Numbered from the stretch's first letter, positions 6,239 to 13,608 are shown. The stretch: DNA of 17,052 nt from Phycisphaerales bacterium UBA2396 (GCA_002343325.1 DDSG01000026.1:1-17052); one strand, 5' to 3'. Numbers and translations: made by a program. Notes: a model not told the origin generated them from the letters alone.

Positions 6239-8514
6239 TCAATCGATCAGTGTCTGCGACGCTCGCACTCACCCTCGCCTTCGCCGCCGGCTGCGCCACG
6301 TCGCATCACGGCTCGCCTCTCGCTTCCGACAGTCCAGCCGCAACCCCACCCCGTTCCATCGCCGATCCCGCGTTCCTCGAACAATTCGCCAGCACCTACC
6401 GATTCGGCGCCGGCACGCCCCGAGGCTTCTCCGTGACCCCCGACGGAAAGGCCGTCCTGTTCCTTCGTTCCGGCCCACGCTCCGTCGTGCAAGACCTCTA
6501 CGAGTTCAACGTCGCGACGGGCCAGGAACGTGTCCTCCTCACCGCCGACCAGATCCTCGGCGGCTCCGAGGAAAACCTCTCCCCCGAAGAGAAAGCCCGC
6601 CGCGAGCGACTCCGCATGTCCTCCCGCGGGATCGCCTCCTATTCCCTCAGCAAGGACGGCTCCACGATCCTCGTCCCCCTCTCCGGCAAGCTCTACCTCG
6701 TCGATCGCGCCTCCGCCAAGGTGCGAGAAGTCGGCAAGGGCGAAGGCTTCCCCATCGACCCGCGCCTCTCCGACACCGGCTCACTCATCGCCTGCGTCCG
6801 CAACGGCTCGCTCCGCGTCATCGACGCCGCCTCCGGGCAGGAATGGGCCCTCGCCACTTCCGAAGCTCCCACGGTCGAATACGGCACCGCCGAGTTCGTC
6901 GCCGCCGAAGAGATGGACCGCCGCGAAGGCTATTGGTTCAGCCCCGACGCCTCCAAGATCGCCTTCACCCGCGTCGATACCGCCGGGCTCGAGATCTTCA
7001 CCATCGCCGACCCGACCTTCCCCGAGCGCCCCGCCCAGACTTGGCCTTACCCCCGCCCGGGCAAGAAGAACGCCGACGTTCAACTCTTCGTTAGCAAGCC
7101 CCAGGGGGGCGAACCGACCGAAATCCGCTGGGACCGCGAGGCGTATCCCTACCTGGTCACCGTGACGTGGGAGAAGAACGCTCCGCTCACGCTCGTCGTG
7201 AGCAACCGCGCCCAGACCGAGTTCCTCGTGCTCGCCGCCGACGACAGCACCGGCTCGACCACCACGCTCATCCGCGAGCAGGACAACGCCTGGATCGAGA
7301 TCCGCCAGAGCGTGCCCCACTGGCTCGCCGATGGCTCCGGGTTCCTCTGGATCTCGGAATCCTCGGGCTGGCCCGAGCTGCGCTGGCACGACCGAGCGGG
7401 CAAGCCCATCGCCACTCTTGCGGGTGAAGCCATCGGCTTCCGAGACCTCATCCACGTCGACGACGAACGCGGATTTGCCTATGTCTCGGCGAGCTCGGAC
7501 CCCACCGAAAGCCACGTCTGGGCCGTGCCCCTCCGTGCAAGAATCGCCCCGCGTCAGATCACCGAAGGTTCCGGGCTGCACAACATGACCTTCAGCAAGC
7601 GCAGCCGGACCTCGGTCCGCTCGTCCGTCACGGCCGACGGGCAGCGCTCGTGGACGGTGCTCGACGAAGGCCGCGACGCCGGCCGGATCGCCTCCGTCGC
7701 CGAAGCCCCGCCCTTCATGCCCGCGCCGCAGTGGACGCTGGTCGAGGCCGACGGGCATTCCTTCCACGCGAGCATCCTGAGGCCTCGGAACTTCGTCCCC
7801 GGCCGAAAGTACCCGGTGATCGCGTCGGTGTACGTCGGGCCGACCGCCAAGACGGTGACCAAGAACCCCTACGCCAGCCTGCTGAACCAGTGGTTCGCGG
7901 ATCATGGGTTCATCATGGTCGCCATCGACAACCGAGGCACGCCCGACCGCGGACGCAATTGGCAGCGTGCCTGGAAGGAGCAGTCGGGCAACCCCAAGGG
8001 CGATCTGATCGAGGTCGGCCTGCGCGATCACGCGGCCGCGATGGTCGCGTTGGGTACGCGATTCCCCGAGATGGACATGGATCGGGTCGGCGTGTACGGG
8101 TGGTCGTTCGGCGGGTACGCCAGCGCGATGTTCGCGATGCGTCGCCCGGACATCTACAAGGCCGCCTGCGCCGGCGCCCCGGTGACCGCGTGGGAGGACT
8201 ACGACACGACGTACACCGAGCGGTACCTGGGCCTCCCGCAGGACAACCCCGAGGGGTACGCCAGCAGCAACGTGCTGACGTACGCCAAGGACCTGAAGGT
8301 GCCGCTGCTGCTGGTGCACGGCACCGCGGACGACAACGTGTACTTCATGCACGCGCTCAAGATGGCCGACGCGATGTTCCGGGCGGGCAACCACTTCGAG
8401 TTCCTGGTGCTGCCCGGGTTCACTCACATGGTGCCCGACCCGGTGGTGAACCGGGCGCTGTACTCGCGGATCGCGCAGTTCTTTGTACGTGAGCTTCAGG
8501 CGGATCGGGAATAG
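6235..8514 (+). CDS. S9B (DPP IV-like) prolyl oligopeptidase family lipoprotein
   Basis: A 759-residue serine peptidase of the dipeptidyl peptidase IV type, which removes N-terminal dipeptides, often X-Pro. Residues 1-19 form a signal peptide ending FAAG before Cys20, so lipidation is likely. A beta-propeller region follows, including the DPP-IV Glu pair (FVAAEEM, E225-E226) that binds the substrate N-terminus. The C-terminal alpha/beta hydrolase carries the triad: nucleophile Ser624 in GWSFGG, Asp699 in HGTADDNV and His731 in PGFTHM. The ATG at 6235 overlaps the pssA stop and begins the signal peptide; in-frame sequence upstream of it is not coding. Base composition changes within the gene near 7.7 kb, yet all motifs are intact, so this is not a fusion. 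The physiological substrate is unknown. Confidence 0.94.
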   Translation: MINRSVSATLALTLAFAAGCATSHHGSPLASDSPAATPPRSIADPAFLEQFASTYRFGAGTPRGFSVTPDGKAVLFLRSGPRSVVQDLYEFNVATGQERVLLTADQILGGSEENLSPEEKARRERLRMSSRGIASYSLSKDGSTILVPLSGKLYLVDRASAKVREVGKGEGFPIDPRLSDTGSLIACVRNGSLRVIDAASGQEWALATSEAPTVEYGTAEFVAAEEMDRREGYWFSPDASKIAFTRVDTAGLEIFTIADPTFPERPAQTWPYPRPGKKNADVQLFVSKPQGGEPTEIRWDREAYPYLVTVTWEKNAPLTLVVSNRAQTEFLVLAADDSTGSTTTLIREQDNAWIEIRQSVPHWLADGSGFLWISESSGWPELRWHDRAGKPIATLAGEAIGFRDLIHVDDERGFAYVSASSDPTESHVWAVPLRARIAPRQITEGSGLHNMTFSKRSRTSVRSSVTADGQRSWTVLDEGRDAGRIASVAEAPPFMPAPQWTLVEADGHSFHASILRPRNFVPGRKYPVIASVYVGPTAKTVTKNPYASLLNQWFADHGFIMVAIDNRGTPDRGRNWQRAWKEQSGNPKGDLIEVGLRDHAAAMVALGTRFPEMDMDRVGVYGWSFGGYASAMFAMRRPDIYKAACAGAPVTAWEDYDTTYTERYLGLPQDNPEGYASSNVLTYAKDLKVPLLLVHGTADDNVYFMHALKMADAMFRAGNHFEFLVLPGFTHMVPDPVVNRALYSRIAQFFVRELQADRE

Positions 8515-8519
8515 ACAAA

Positions 8520-8551
8520 CGGCGGACGGTCCGTGAAGGGGCCGTCCGCCG
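8520..8551. terminator. Bidirectional intrinsic-type terminator between convergent genes
   Basis: A perfect 10-bp inverted repeat (CGGCGGACGG at 8520-8529, CCGTCCGCCG at 8542-8551) has a 12-nt loop. It lies 5 nt after the peptidase stop codon and 22 nt beyond the stop of the convergent gene. On the minus strand the stem is followed by TTTGTCTATT, resembling a U-tract; the plus-strand side lacks one. Confidence 0.7.
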
Positions 8552-8573
8552 CGGGTCTCAGATCACTGTTGGT

Positions 8574-9416
8574 TCAGGCCGCCAGCCCGATGCCGCGGCG
8601 GGTGCCGCAGTTCTCGCCGTTGAAGTTGGCGTTGGGGAAGCCGGGGGTCTGCACGCCGCCGAAGTAGGGCGTGTAGAAACCGGGGCTGAAGAACGAGGGC
8701 GTGAAGAAGTTTGGGGTGCCGAAGTTCTGGCCGAAGAACGCCGGGTTCTGCCCGAAGAACGCGGGAGTGAAGAAGCCCGTGTTGAAGAAGTTCGGCGTGA
8801 AGCCCGTGTTGTTGGCAAACCACGGCGTGGCGTTGAAGCCGTTGTAGCCGCCAAAGCCGGTGCCAAAGCCATTGAAGCCGAACGTGTTGTTCCAGGGCGT
8901 GCTGTTCCAGCCGTTGGCGGTCCAGGGCGTGGTGTTCCAGAAGCCGTTGGTGCCGTAGGTGTTGTTCCAGTTGCCGAAGAACGCGGGAACGTTGTTCCAC
9001 GGCGTGTTGCCGTAGGTGTTCCAGGGCGTGCTGCCGAAGAACCACGGCGTGCCGGCAAACCCGTTGAAGGTGTTCCAGGGCGTCAGGCCGAACGTGTTGC
9101 CGAAGGTGTTGCCAAAGGTTTGACCAAAGTTCTGGCCAAACGGCAGGCCGTAGCCGGGGGTGCCGTTCTGTGCAAATCCGTTCTGCGTGTAGCCGGTCTG
9201 GTTGAAGGCGTTCGGGAAGCCCTGCTCAGCGTTGAGGCCGGCGAAGTAGCCGTTGGGCCAGAAGCTGGAGGTGGCGAAGTAGGCGGTGGGGTTGCCCGGG
9301 ATGGGGTACCCGTTGGTGCCGTAGGGCGTGGTGTTGGTGGGGGTCGAACCGGGGTGGCCGGGGAAGAAGCCGTTGGTGGTCCCGGTGGTGGTGGACGTGT
9401 TCGTGCAATTCGGCAT
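8574..9416 (-). CDS. Asn/Phe/Gly-rich low-complexity FG- and TPW-repeat protein
   Basis: A 280-residue protein of extreme composition. By hand count it has about 48 Gly, 44 Asn, 44 Phe, 11 Trp and 11 Tyr, no Lys or Asp, and only two Glu and two Arg. Residues 92-110 are a run of FG repeats. Residues 110-200 carry seven TPW motifs ([STANGL]TPW, Trp at 114, 125, 132, 140, 165, 175 and 199). Residues 200-260 switch to FF-rich repeats (FFTP, FFGQN). One Cys lies near each end (C4 and C269). There is no signal peptide, membrane helix or recognisable domain. The ATG at 9416 has AGGAG 4 nt upstream and is preferred over a farther upstream in-frame start whose leader has ordinary composition. The frame is maintained throughout and the amino-acid pattern is highly selected, so this is not a random open frame. 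It could be a phase-separating, fibrous or surface structural protein (inference). Function is unknown. Confidence 0.85.
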   Translation of the reverse strand: MPNCTNTSTTTGTTNGFFPGHPGSTPTNTTPYGTNGYPIPGNPTAYFATSSFWPNGYFAGLNAEQGFPNAFNQTGYTQNGFAQNGTPGYGLPFGQNFGQTFGNTFGNTFGLTPWNTFNGFAGTPWFFGSTPWNTYGNTPWNNVPAFFGNWNNTYGTNGFWNTTPWTANGWNSTPWNNTFGFNGFGTGFGGYNGFNATPWFANNTGFTPNFFNTGFFTPAFFGQNPAFFGQNFGTPNFFTPSFFSPGFYTPYFGGVQTPGFPNANFNGENCGTRRGIGLAA

Positions 9417-9420
9417 GATG

Positions 9421-9425
9421 CTCCT
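9421..9425 (-). promoter_or_regulatory. Ribosome binding site fixing the FG-repeat gene start
   Basis: On the minus strand this reads AGGAG, 4 nt before the ATG at 9416. It supports the 280-residue form over a longer upstream start whose added residues do not share the protein's unusual composition. Confidence 0.6.
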
Positions 9426-9706
9426 CGTCTCGAGTCCTTTCGAGCCGACCGTTCGATCGCACACGCGTCCGACGCAGGTCGCTCGCTCTGGCCATTCCTT
9501 TGGCCCGGGATCGTGCCGTGGGGACACGGCCGACCACCCAGACAAGCCCGAGTTGGGGCGGGTCTTTCGTGGCATTCCAATCACGGACCGCAGATTCATC
9601 GGGATCGCGGGGGCGTGCGCTCACCGGCGGGAGTTCCGGCGGGACGGAAAAGTCAGGTACGGTCCGGATAATCGCGGGCCAATCTCTCCAAACACCCCCA
9701 AACCGC

Positions 9707-9733
9707 GGAACCCGGCCCCCTCCCGAGCGTCGA
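9707..9733 (+). promoter_or_regulatory. Candidate ECF sigma factor promoter upstream of the secretin-like gene
   Basis: GGAAC (9707-9711), exactly 16 nt, then CGTCGA (9728-9733). GGAAC/GAAC at -35 and CGTC at -10 with 16-17 nt between is a known ECF promoter layout. The same pattern, including the full CGTCGA, occurs in the correct orientation upstream of the ECF sigma gene in this window (15704-15730). The start of transcription would lie about 65 nt before the ATG at 9808. TATACT at 9734-9739 has no sigma-70 -35 partner. Confidence 0.55.
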
Positions 9734-9807
9734 TATACTCCCGGAGAGCGTGTCCCGGGGGGGCACGCCTGCGGGGTGGGCGTGACTGGGGATTAGGAGT
9801 GTTCGGC

Positions 9808-10758
9808 ATGCGATTGAATTCGAACCGTCGTCTGGTCGCCGCTGGTGTGCTGCTCGCGGTGCTCGGCGGGACGCAGGCGCTCGCTCAGGAGTCGGCGACA
9901 CCCGCCGACGCCAAGTCGCGCACGGTCGAGGTCAATCCGGGCCGTGCCGAGGCGGTGCATCCCGGTGCCGCCACGCTCAGCCGGCTGATGCGTCCGGTGA
10001 CGATCGAGTTCAACGGGGACCAGCTCGAGAACGTGTTGCGGTTCCTCCGGGATGTCGCGGGCGTCGAGATGGAGATCCTCTGGGCCGACGACCGCAATGC
10101 CAGCGGGCTCGACAAGGAAAAGTCGATCACGCTCAACGCCCGCGGGCTCAGCGTGCTCAACGTGCTCGAGAAGGTGCTTGAGCAGGCCGCGTCGGGCTCG
10201 CTCACTGGCGGCGCCTCGTGGCAGCTCACGGACAACGGGCAGCTCCAGGTGGGCACGAAGGATCGCCTGAACCAGTATCGGCGGCGTTCGATCTACGACG
10301 TTGCCGACCTGATGTTTGAAGTCACCGACAAGACTCAGGTGCCCGAATTCGACCTTCAGAGCGCCTTCCAGCAGGGCGGCGGCGGTGGCGGCGGCGGCGG
10401 GCAGAGCCCGTTCCAGACACAAAACCAGAATCAGCAGGGTCAGGCCCCGATTGACCGCGACGAGAAGATGCGCGATCTCCAGCGCCTGATCACCGACCTG
10501 GTCGAGACCGAGCAGTGGGTCGACAACGGCGGCGACGGGGCCAGCATCACCCGCTGGCAGAACACGTTCATCATCAACGCGCCCGATTACATCCACCGGC
10601 AGATCGAGGGATACTCCTTCTGGCCCAAGACGCCCGCCACGACCGGCGGCAACGCCGCCAAGGGGCGGTATGTCACGCTTGATCTGCGGATGCTCAACTC
10701 CACACCCGACGTGCCGATGCGTCAGCGTGAGGTGACCGCGTTCGTCCCCGGCCGATGA
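9808..10758 (+). CDS. Exported secretin N0/STN-like domain protein
   Basis: A 316-residue predicted periplasmic protein. Residues 1-27 form a signal peptide (basic start, hydrophobic core, ALA before Gln). Residues about 64-152 resemble the N0/STN domain of secretins and TonB receptors: VTIEFNGDQLENVLRFLRD, a beta strand, ITLNARGLSVLNVLEKVLEQ and a closing strand before LQVGTKD. A low-complexity linker follows: nine consecutive Gly at 190-198, then a Gln/Asn-rich stretch. The C-terminal part (IDRDEKMRDLQRLITDLVE, then TFIINAPDYIHRQIEG) resembles secretin N-domain pieces seen in planctomycete proteins. No secretin pore domain is present and the protein is too short for one. AGGAG (9795-9799) is 8 nt before the ATG. 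The upstream ECF-type element suggests envelope-stress control (inference). Confidence 0.82.
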   Translation: MRLNSNRRLVAAGVLLAVLGGTQALAQESATPADAKSRTVEVNPGRAEAVHPGAATLSRLMRPVTIEFNGDQLENVLRFLRDVAGVEMEILWADDRNASGLDKEKSITLNARGLSVLNVLEKVLEQAASGSLTGGASWQLTDNGQLQVGTKDRLNQYRRRSIYDVADLMFEVTDKTQVPEFDLQSAFQQGGGGGGGGGQSPFQTQNQNQQGQAPIDRDEKMRDLQRLITDLVETEQWVDNGGDGASITRWQNTFIINAPDYIHRQIEGYSFWPKTPATTGGNAAKGRYVTLDLRMLNSTPDVPMRQREVTAFVPGR

Positions 10759-10783
10759 TCGGTCCGACATCCTTCGCGAATCG

Positions 10784-10815
10784 CAAGGCCCGCCCCGCTT
10801 GATGGGCGGGCCTTG
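10784..10815. terminator. Strong hairpin terminator between convergent genes
   Basis: A perfect 12-bp inverted repeat (10784-10795 with 10804-10815; arms CAAGGCCCGCCC and GGGCGGGCCTTG) has an 8-nt loop. It lies 25 nt after the secretin-like gene and 4 nt from the end of the convergent zinc-ribbon gene. Neither side has a long T-tract, but the stem is very stable and correctly placed for both genes. Confidence 0.65.
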
Positions 10816-10819
10816 TCGT

Positions 10820-11287
10820 TCAGGAGGTGATGAGCACCCAGATCGCGGCCGCGAGGCAGAGCACGCCCAATGCGATGGACGCGCGGGATGGGCGAGCGTC
10901 GCGCAAACGCCCGCCGATGACGACCGTGCGCAGCAGCGATGCCGCCATGAGCATGAGGGAGAAGGACGCGATGAACACGGCTCCGGCGGCGATGCGGCCC
11001 GTGGTGCGGGCCATCGGCGTCGGGCCGAGCCCCGCGACGCGGCTGATGCCCCAGGCGATGACGAAGAGGCAGGCGAGCGTCAACGCGCCACCGGCCCAGA
11101 GGAGGGGTTTGCCCGCACTCGCCGGCTTTGGGCCGCCCACCTTGGGCTCGGCCACGGGCATGGCGATGACCGTCCCGCACTCGGGGCATTGGATCCCCCC
11201 GGCGTCGCGCAGGTTGTACCCGCAGGCGTGGCAGGTGAAGTCGCGGCCTTGCAGGCGCTCCTTGAGCATGGGCGACTCGGAGGACAT
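10820..11287 (-). CDS. Zinc-ribbon membrane protein
   Basis: A 155-residue protein with an N-terminal Cys4 zinc ribbon: C19-x2-C22 (CHACGYNLR) and C34-x2-C37 (CPECG). A short Pro/Gly linker follows, then three hydrophobic segments at about 62-82, 97-118 and 137-154. The CxxCGYxLR...CPECG pattern is common in planctomycete membrane proteins of unknown function. The start ATG at 11287 diverges from the PH-domain gene with 58 bp between them. No enzymatic motif is visible. Confidence 0.82.
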   Translation of the reverse strand: MSSESPMLKERLQGRDFTCHACGYNLRDAGGIQCPECGTVIAMPVAEPKVGGPKPASAGKPLLWAGGALTLACLFVIAWGISRVAGLGPTPMARTTGRIAAGAVFIASFSLMLMAASLLRTVVIGGRLRDARPSRASIALGVLCLAAAIWVLITS

Positions 11288-11345
11288 CGTGGAACGATAT
11301 CGCGCGTGAGCGGCCCGCCCGTATCATGCGTCAGCGGGAGGTCTC

Positions 11346-11939
11346 ATGCTCGAACGGTACATCGTGCGGGGTGTCGACGCGCAGGGTGCGGAAGTGGTCC
11401 GCGAGGTCAGCGCGGATTCCATCGCCGCGGCCGAGGGGATCGGGCTTGACGCCGGCATCCGCGTGACGGGCGTGACCTTGGCCGGTGCTCGGGGCAGTGC
11501 CCCGAAGCGATCACCCGACGCTGCCGACGCGGCGTCCGCCGGCGCCGAGGAGGTGGCCTGGACCGGAACCCCGAGCCATTGGCCGAACCTGTGGCGGTAT
11601 CTGCTCATCATCACGATCCCATGGGCGATCTGGGTGTCGATCGTGATCGCGACGACGCGGTTTACCATCACGACCCAGCGACTTCGCATTGTGACCGGCG
11701 TGTTCAGCAGACACACGGAGGAGATCGAGCTGTACCGAGTCCGCGACACGGGCATCTCCCAGACGCTGCTCCAGCGTGTCGTCGGGCTCGGCACTCTGTC
11801 GATGCAGACGACCGACGCCAGCATGCCGAATGTCACGCTGGCGAACATCCGCGATGCGCACGGCGTGCGCGAGACGCTCCGCCGGATCGTCGAGCGTGTC
11901 CGCCGAATCCAGAAGGTCCGCGAGATCGAGATGACCTGA
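11346..11939 (+). CDS. Bacterial PH-domain (bPH2/DUF304) membrane protein
   Basis: A 197-residue protein. Residues 1-45 (ERYIVRGVDAQGAEVVREV, then DSIAAAEGIGLDAGIRVTGV) resemble the short alpha-beta module seen at the N-terminus of GspF/PilC-type proteins. A disordered Ala-rich linker follows at 50-70. A membrane segment lies at about 84-103, directly followed by a bPH2 domain at 104-187 with the family pattern TRFTITTQRLRIVTGVF, then HTEEIELYRVRDTGISQTLLQRVVGLGTL. bPH2 proteins are usually membrane-associated and of unknown role. The stop lies 2 bp from the end of the convergent LOG gene, so there is no room for a separate terminator. Confidence 0.85.
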   Translation: MLERYIVRGVDAQGAEVVREVSADSIAAAEGIGLDAGIRVTGVTLAGARGSAPKRSPDAADAASAGAEEVAWTGTPSHWPNLWRYLLIITIPWAIWVSIVIATTRFTITTQRLRIVTGVFSRHTEEIELYRVRDTGISQTLLQRVVGLGTLSMQTTDASMPNVTLANIRDAHGVRETLRRIVERVRRIQKVREIEMT

Positions 11940-11941
11940 CG

Positions 11942-12736
11942 CTACTCGCCCAGGAACCACAGCCTGCGGTGGCGCTTTCGCTGCTCTCCGAGTGTCCGGA
12001 CGGCACCCTCGCGGATCGCGTCGATCGCCTCGTCGAAGGAATCGGTCACGGTCAGCAGATTGATGTCCGCCTCGTCGATCGTGCGTGCGCGGAGCAGCGT
12101 CGTGCGGACAAAGTCCATCATGGGGTTCCAGTACGACGTGCCCATCAGCACGATCGGGAAGTTCAGCACCTTGCGCGTCTGAACGAGCGTCGCGATCTCC
12201 CAGAGTTCGTCGAGCGTGCCGAACCCGCCCGGCATGCAGACGAACGCGTAGCTGTACTTGACGAGCATGACCTTGCGAACGAAGAAGTACCGGAACTCGA
12301 CGAATCGGTCGACGTACGGGTTGGGCTGCTGCTCCTTGGGAAGGATGATGTTGCAGCCGATGGACCGTCCGCCCGCCTCGCGTGCGCCACGGTTGGCCGC
12401 TTCCATAATCCCCGGCCCCCCGCCTGTCATCGTGGTCATCCCGAGCCCCGCGATGCGGCGGCCCATCTCGCGGGCCATCTCGTAGGAGGGGTGGTTCTCC
12501 CCGAAGCGGGCGGAGCCAAAGACGGTGACACAGGGGTCTAGGAAGTGCAACGCCCGGAACCCGCGGATGAACTCGGCGAAGATGCGGCAGGCCCGCAGGA
12601 ACTCGTCGAGGCGGCTCCTTGGGCCGGCGAGAAACTCCTGTTCGGCGCGGCTGCCGGGTTGCTTGCCCCAGGGCTGCCCGGTGGCCGGCGAGAGCATCGG
12701 TGGGCCGTCCATTCCGGTGAAATTGTCCTGTTCCAT
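11942..12736 (-). CDS. LOG-family (TIGR00730) nucleotide 5'-monophosphate phosphoribohydrolase
   Basis: A 264-residue Rossmann-fold protein of the LOG family. These enzymes cleave the N-glycosidic bond of nucleoside monophosphates, and some release cytokinins. Family signatures are GGGPGIMEAANRGA at 105-118 and PGGFGTLDE at 169-177 (the PGGxGTxxE motif), with Arg154-Lys155 before the second. VTVFGSARF at 70-78 begins the fold. The frame is open much further upstream, but that part runs antisense into the PAS-LuxR gene, so the ATG at 12736 is chosen; GGAGG sits only 2 nt before it. The bacterial substrate (often AMP or other NMPs) cannot be read from sequence. The gene ends 2 bp from the convergent PH-domain gene. 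Confidence 0.92.
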   Translation of the reverse strand: MEQDNFTGMDGPPMLSPATGQPWGKQPGSRAEQEFLAGPRSRLDEFLRACRIFAEFIRGFRALHFLDPCVTVFGSARFGENHPSYEMAREMGRRIAGLGMTTMTGGGPGIMEAANRGAREAGGRSIGCNIILPKEQQPNPYVDRFVEFRYFFVRKVMLVKYSYAFVCMPGGFGTLDELWEIATLVQTRKVLNFPIVLMGTSYWNPMMDFVRTTLLRARTIDEADINLLTVTDSFDEAIDAIREGAVRTLGEQRKRHRRLWFLGE

Positions 12737-12799
12737 GGCCTCCACAGTATCGGCGAAGGGATGGGGGCGGTGCTCGGCCTCGGAATCCCGTGCATCGGC

Positions 12800-12829
12800 T
12801 TGCGTTGGGGATCGCTTCGCGGGTATTCT
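12800..12829 (+). promoter_or_regulatory. Weak sigma-70-like promoter for the PAS-LuxR gene
   Basis: TTGCGT (12800-12805) and TATTCT (12824-12829) are separated by 18 bp within the 171-bp divergent gap. TAGAAT at 12854-12859 is a better -10 match but has no -35 at a usual distance. This is only a suggestion. Confidence 0.25.
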
Positions 12830-12907
12830 GGACCGGTTGGTCTGTCGGAGAGATAGAATCGTGACCAGCGAAGTACGTCCATGACGTGCGAATGAAGGGA
12901 CGCGTCT

Positions 12908-13594
12908 ATGCCGACTCAGGCGACGAACGATAACGACCGGGGCAAGGCCGCCCCCGAGCCGCACGCGCTCGGCGTGGGCTGGCAGGCCTTGGTCGAGGAT
13001 TCGGGCGTCGCGGTGCTGCTGCTGTCCCCCGAGGGGACCATCCTCTTTTCGAGTGAGGCGGCGGCGTCGCATTTCGGTTTGCCCGGCGGAGCTTCGGGGA
13101 CGTTGGCGGGTCGTCGCCTGCACGAGATTCTCACCCCCGAGATCGCGACGGAGCGTCTTGCCTTTGTTCGCCGTGTCGCGGATCAGAACGCGCCCCTGGT
13201 GATCGAGCACACGCAGCTCGGGCGTCGGTATCGCTCGACCCTGAGGCCTTTCCCGGCCGACGCGGCGGGGAACCAGCGCGTGCTGATGGTGACCAGGCCG
13301 ATCGCCGCCGCCGCCGCACCCAGCCAGGGGGTCGAGGTCGTCAAGGCCCGGCACAACGACTTCGGGCCGCTGTCATCGCTCACGCCGAGGGAAATGGAAA
13401 TCCTGTGCCTGATCGGTCAGGGGATGGCGACGGCGGACATCGCCAAGCACCTGCACCGCAGCGAGAAAACGGTGGAGTGGCATCGCGTGTCGCTGGGCAA
13501 CAAGCTGGGCGTGACCAACCGCGTCGAGCTGGCCCGCATCGCGATCCGTTCGGGGCTCGTTGAGAACGAGGGCGGCAAGTCCTCCGCCGAGTAG
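12908..13594 (+). CDS. PAS-domain LuxR-type transcriptional regulator
   Basis: A 228-residue regulator. Residues about 27-130 look like a PAS fold: LVEDSGVAVLLLSPEGTILFSSE opens it, LAGRRLHEIL follows, and LGRRYRSTLRPFP with RVLMVTRPI close it. The C-terminal LuxR/GerE helix-turn-helix lies at about 157-215 (LTPREMEILCLIGQGMATADIA, then HLHRSEKTVEWHRVSLGNKL). There is no receiver or kinase domain, so it probably senses a ligand, redox state or partner through PAS. AAGGGA (12895-12900) at 7-nt spacing supports the ATG at 12908. It diverges from the LOG gene. It is the second LuxR-type regulator in the window but does not resemble the first outside the DNA-binding domain. Confidence 0.88.
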   Translation: MPTQATNDNDRGKAAPEPHALGVGWQALVEDSGVAVLLLSPEGTILFSSEAAASHFGLPGGASGTLAGRRLHEILTPEIATERLAFVRRVADQNAPLVIEHTQLGRRYRSTLRPFPADAAGNQRVLMVTRPIAAAAAPSQGVEVVKARHNDFGPLSSLTPREMEILCLIGQGMATADIAKHLHRSEKTVEWHRVSLGNKLGVTNRVELARIAIRSGLVENEGGKSSAE

Positions 13595-13608
13595 CGAGCA
13601 CGCAGAAA

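Larger units (their letters stand above)
9417..9807. promoter_or_regulatory. Gene-free divergent region between the FG-repeat gene and the secretin-like gene
   Basis: Nothing in these 391 bases reads like a conserved protein. The right part holds an ECF-type promoter candidate (9707-9733) for the plus-strand gene. On the minus strand I found no clear promoter for the FG-repeat gene. Closest are a GGAAT that lies 19 nt before a CGTCGG, and GAAC 16 nt before CTCGAG; both are weaker than the plus-strand element. Confidence 0.6.

Noticed and set aside
6781..8427. 548-codon minus-strand open frame inside the peptidase gene
   Set aside because: It is antisense to a gene with a complete catalytic triad and signal peptide; its composition is typical of an antisense shadow.
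9440..9520. ECF-type promoter for the FG-repeat gene
   Set aside because: GGAAT to CGTCGG spacing is 19 nt rather than 16, and GAAC is followed by CTCGAG instead of CGTCGA. Neither matches the shared element.
9600..9800. Small plus-strand coding frames before the secretin-like gene
   Set aside because: They have no ribosome site or protein-like pattern, and the signal peptide begins cleanly at the ATG at 9808.
12737..13354. N-terminal extension of the LOG-family protein
   Set aside because: The extra 206 codons run antisense through the PAS-LuxR gene and its promoter region. LOG homology starts after ATG 12736.
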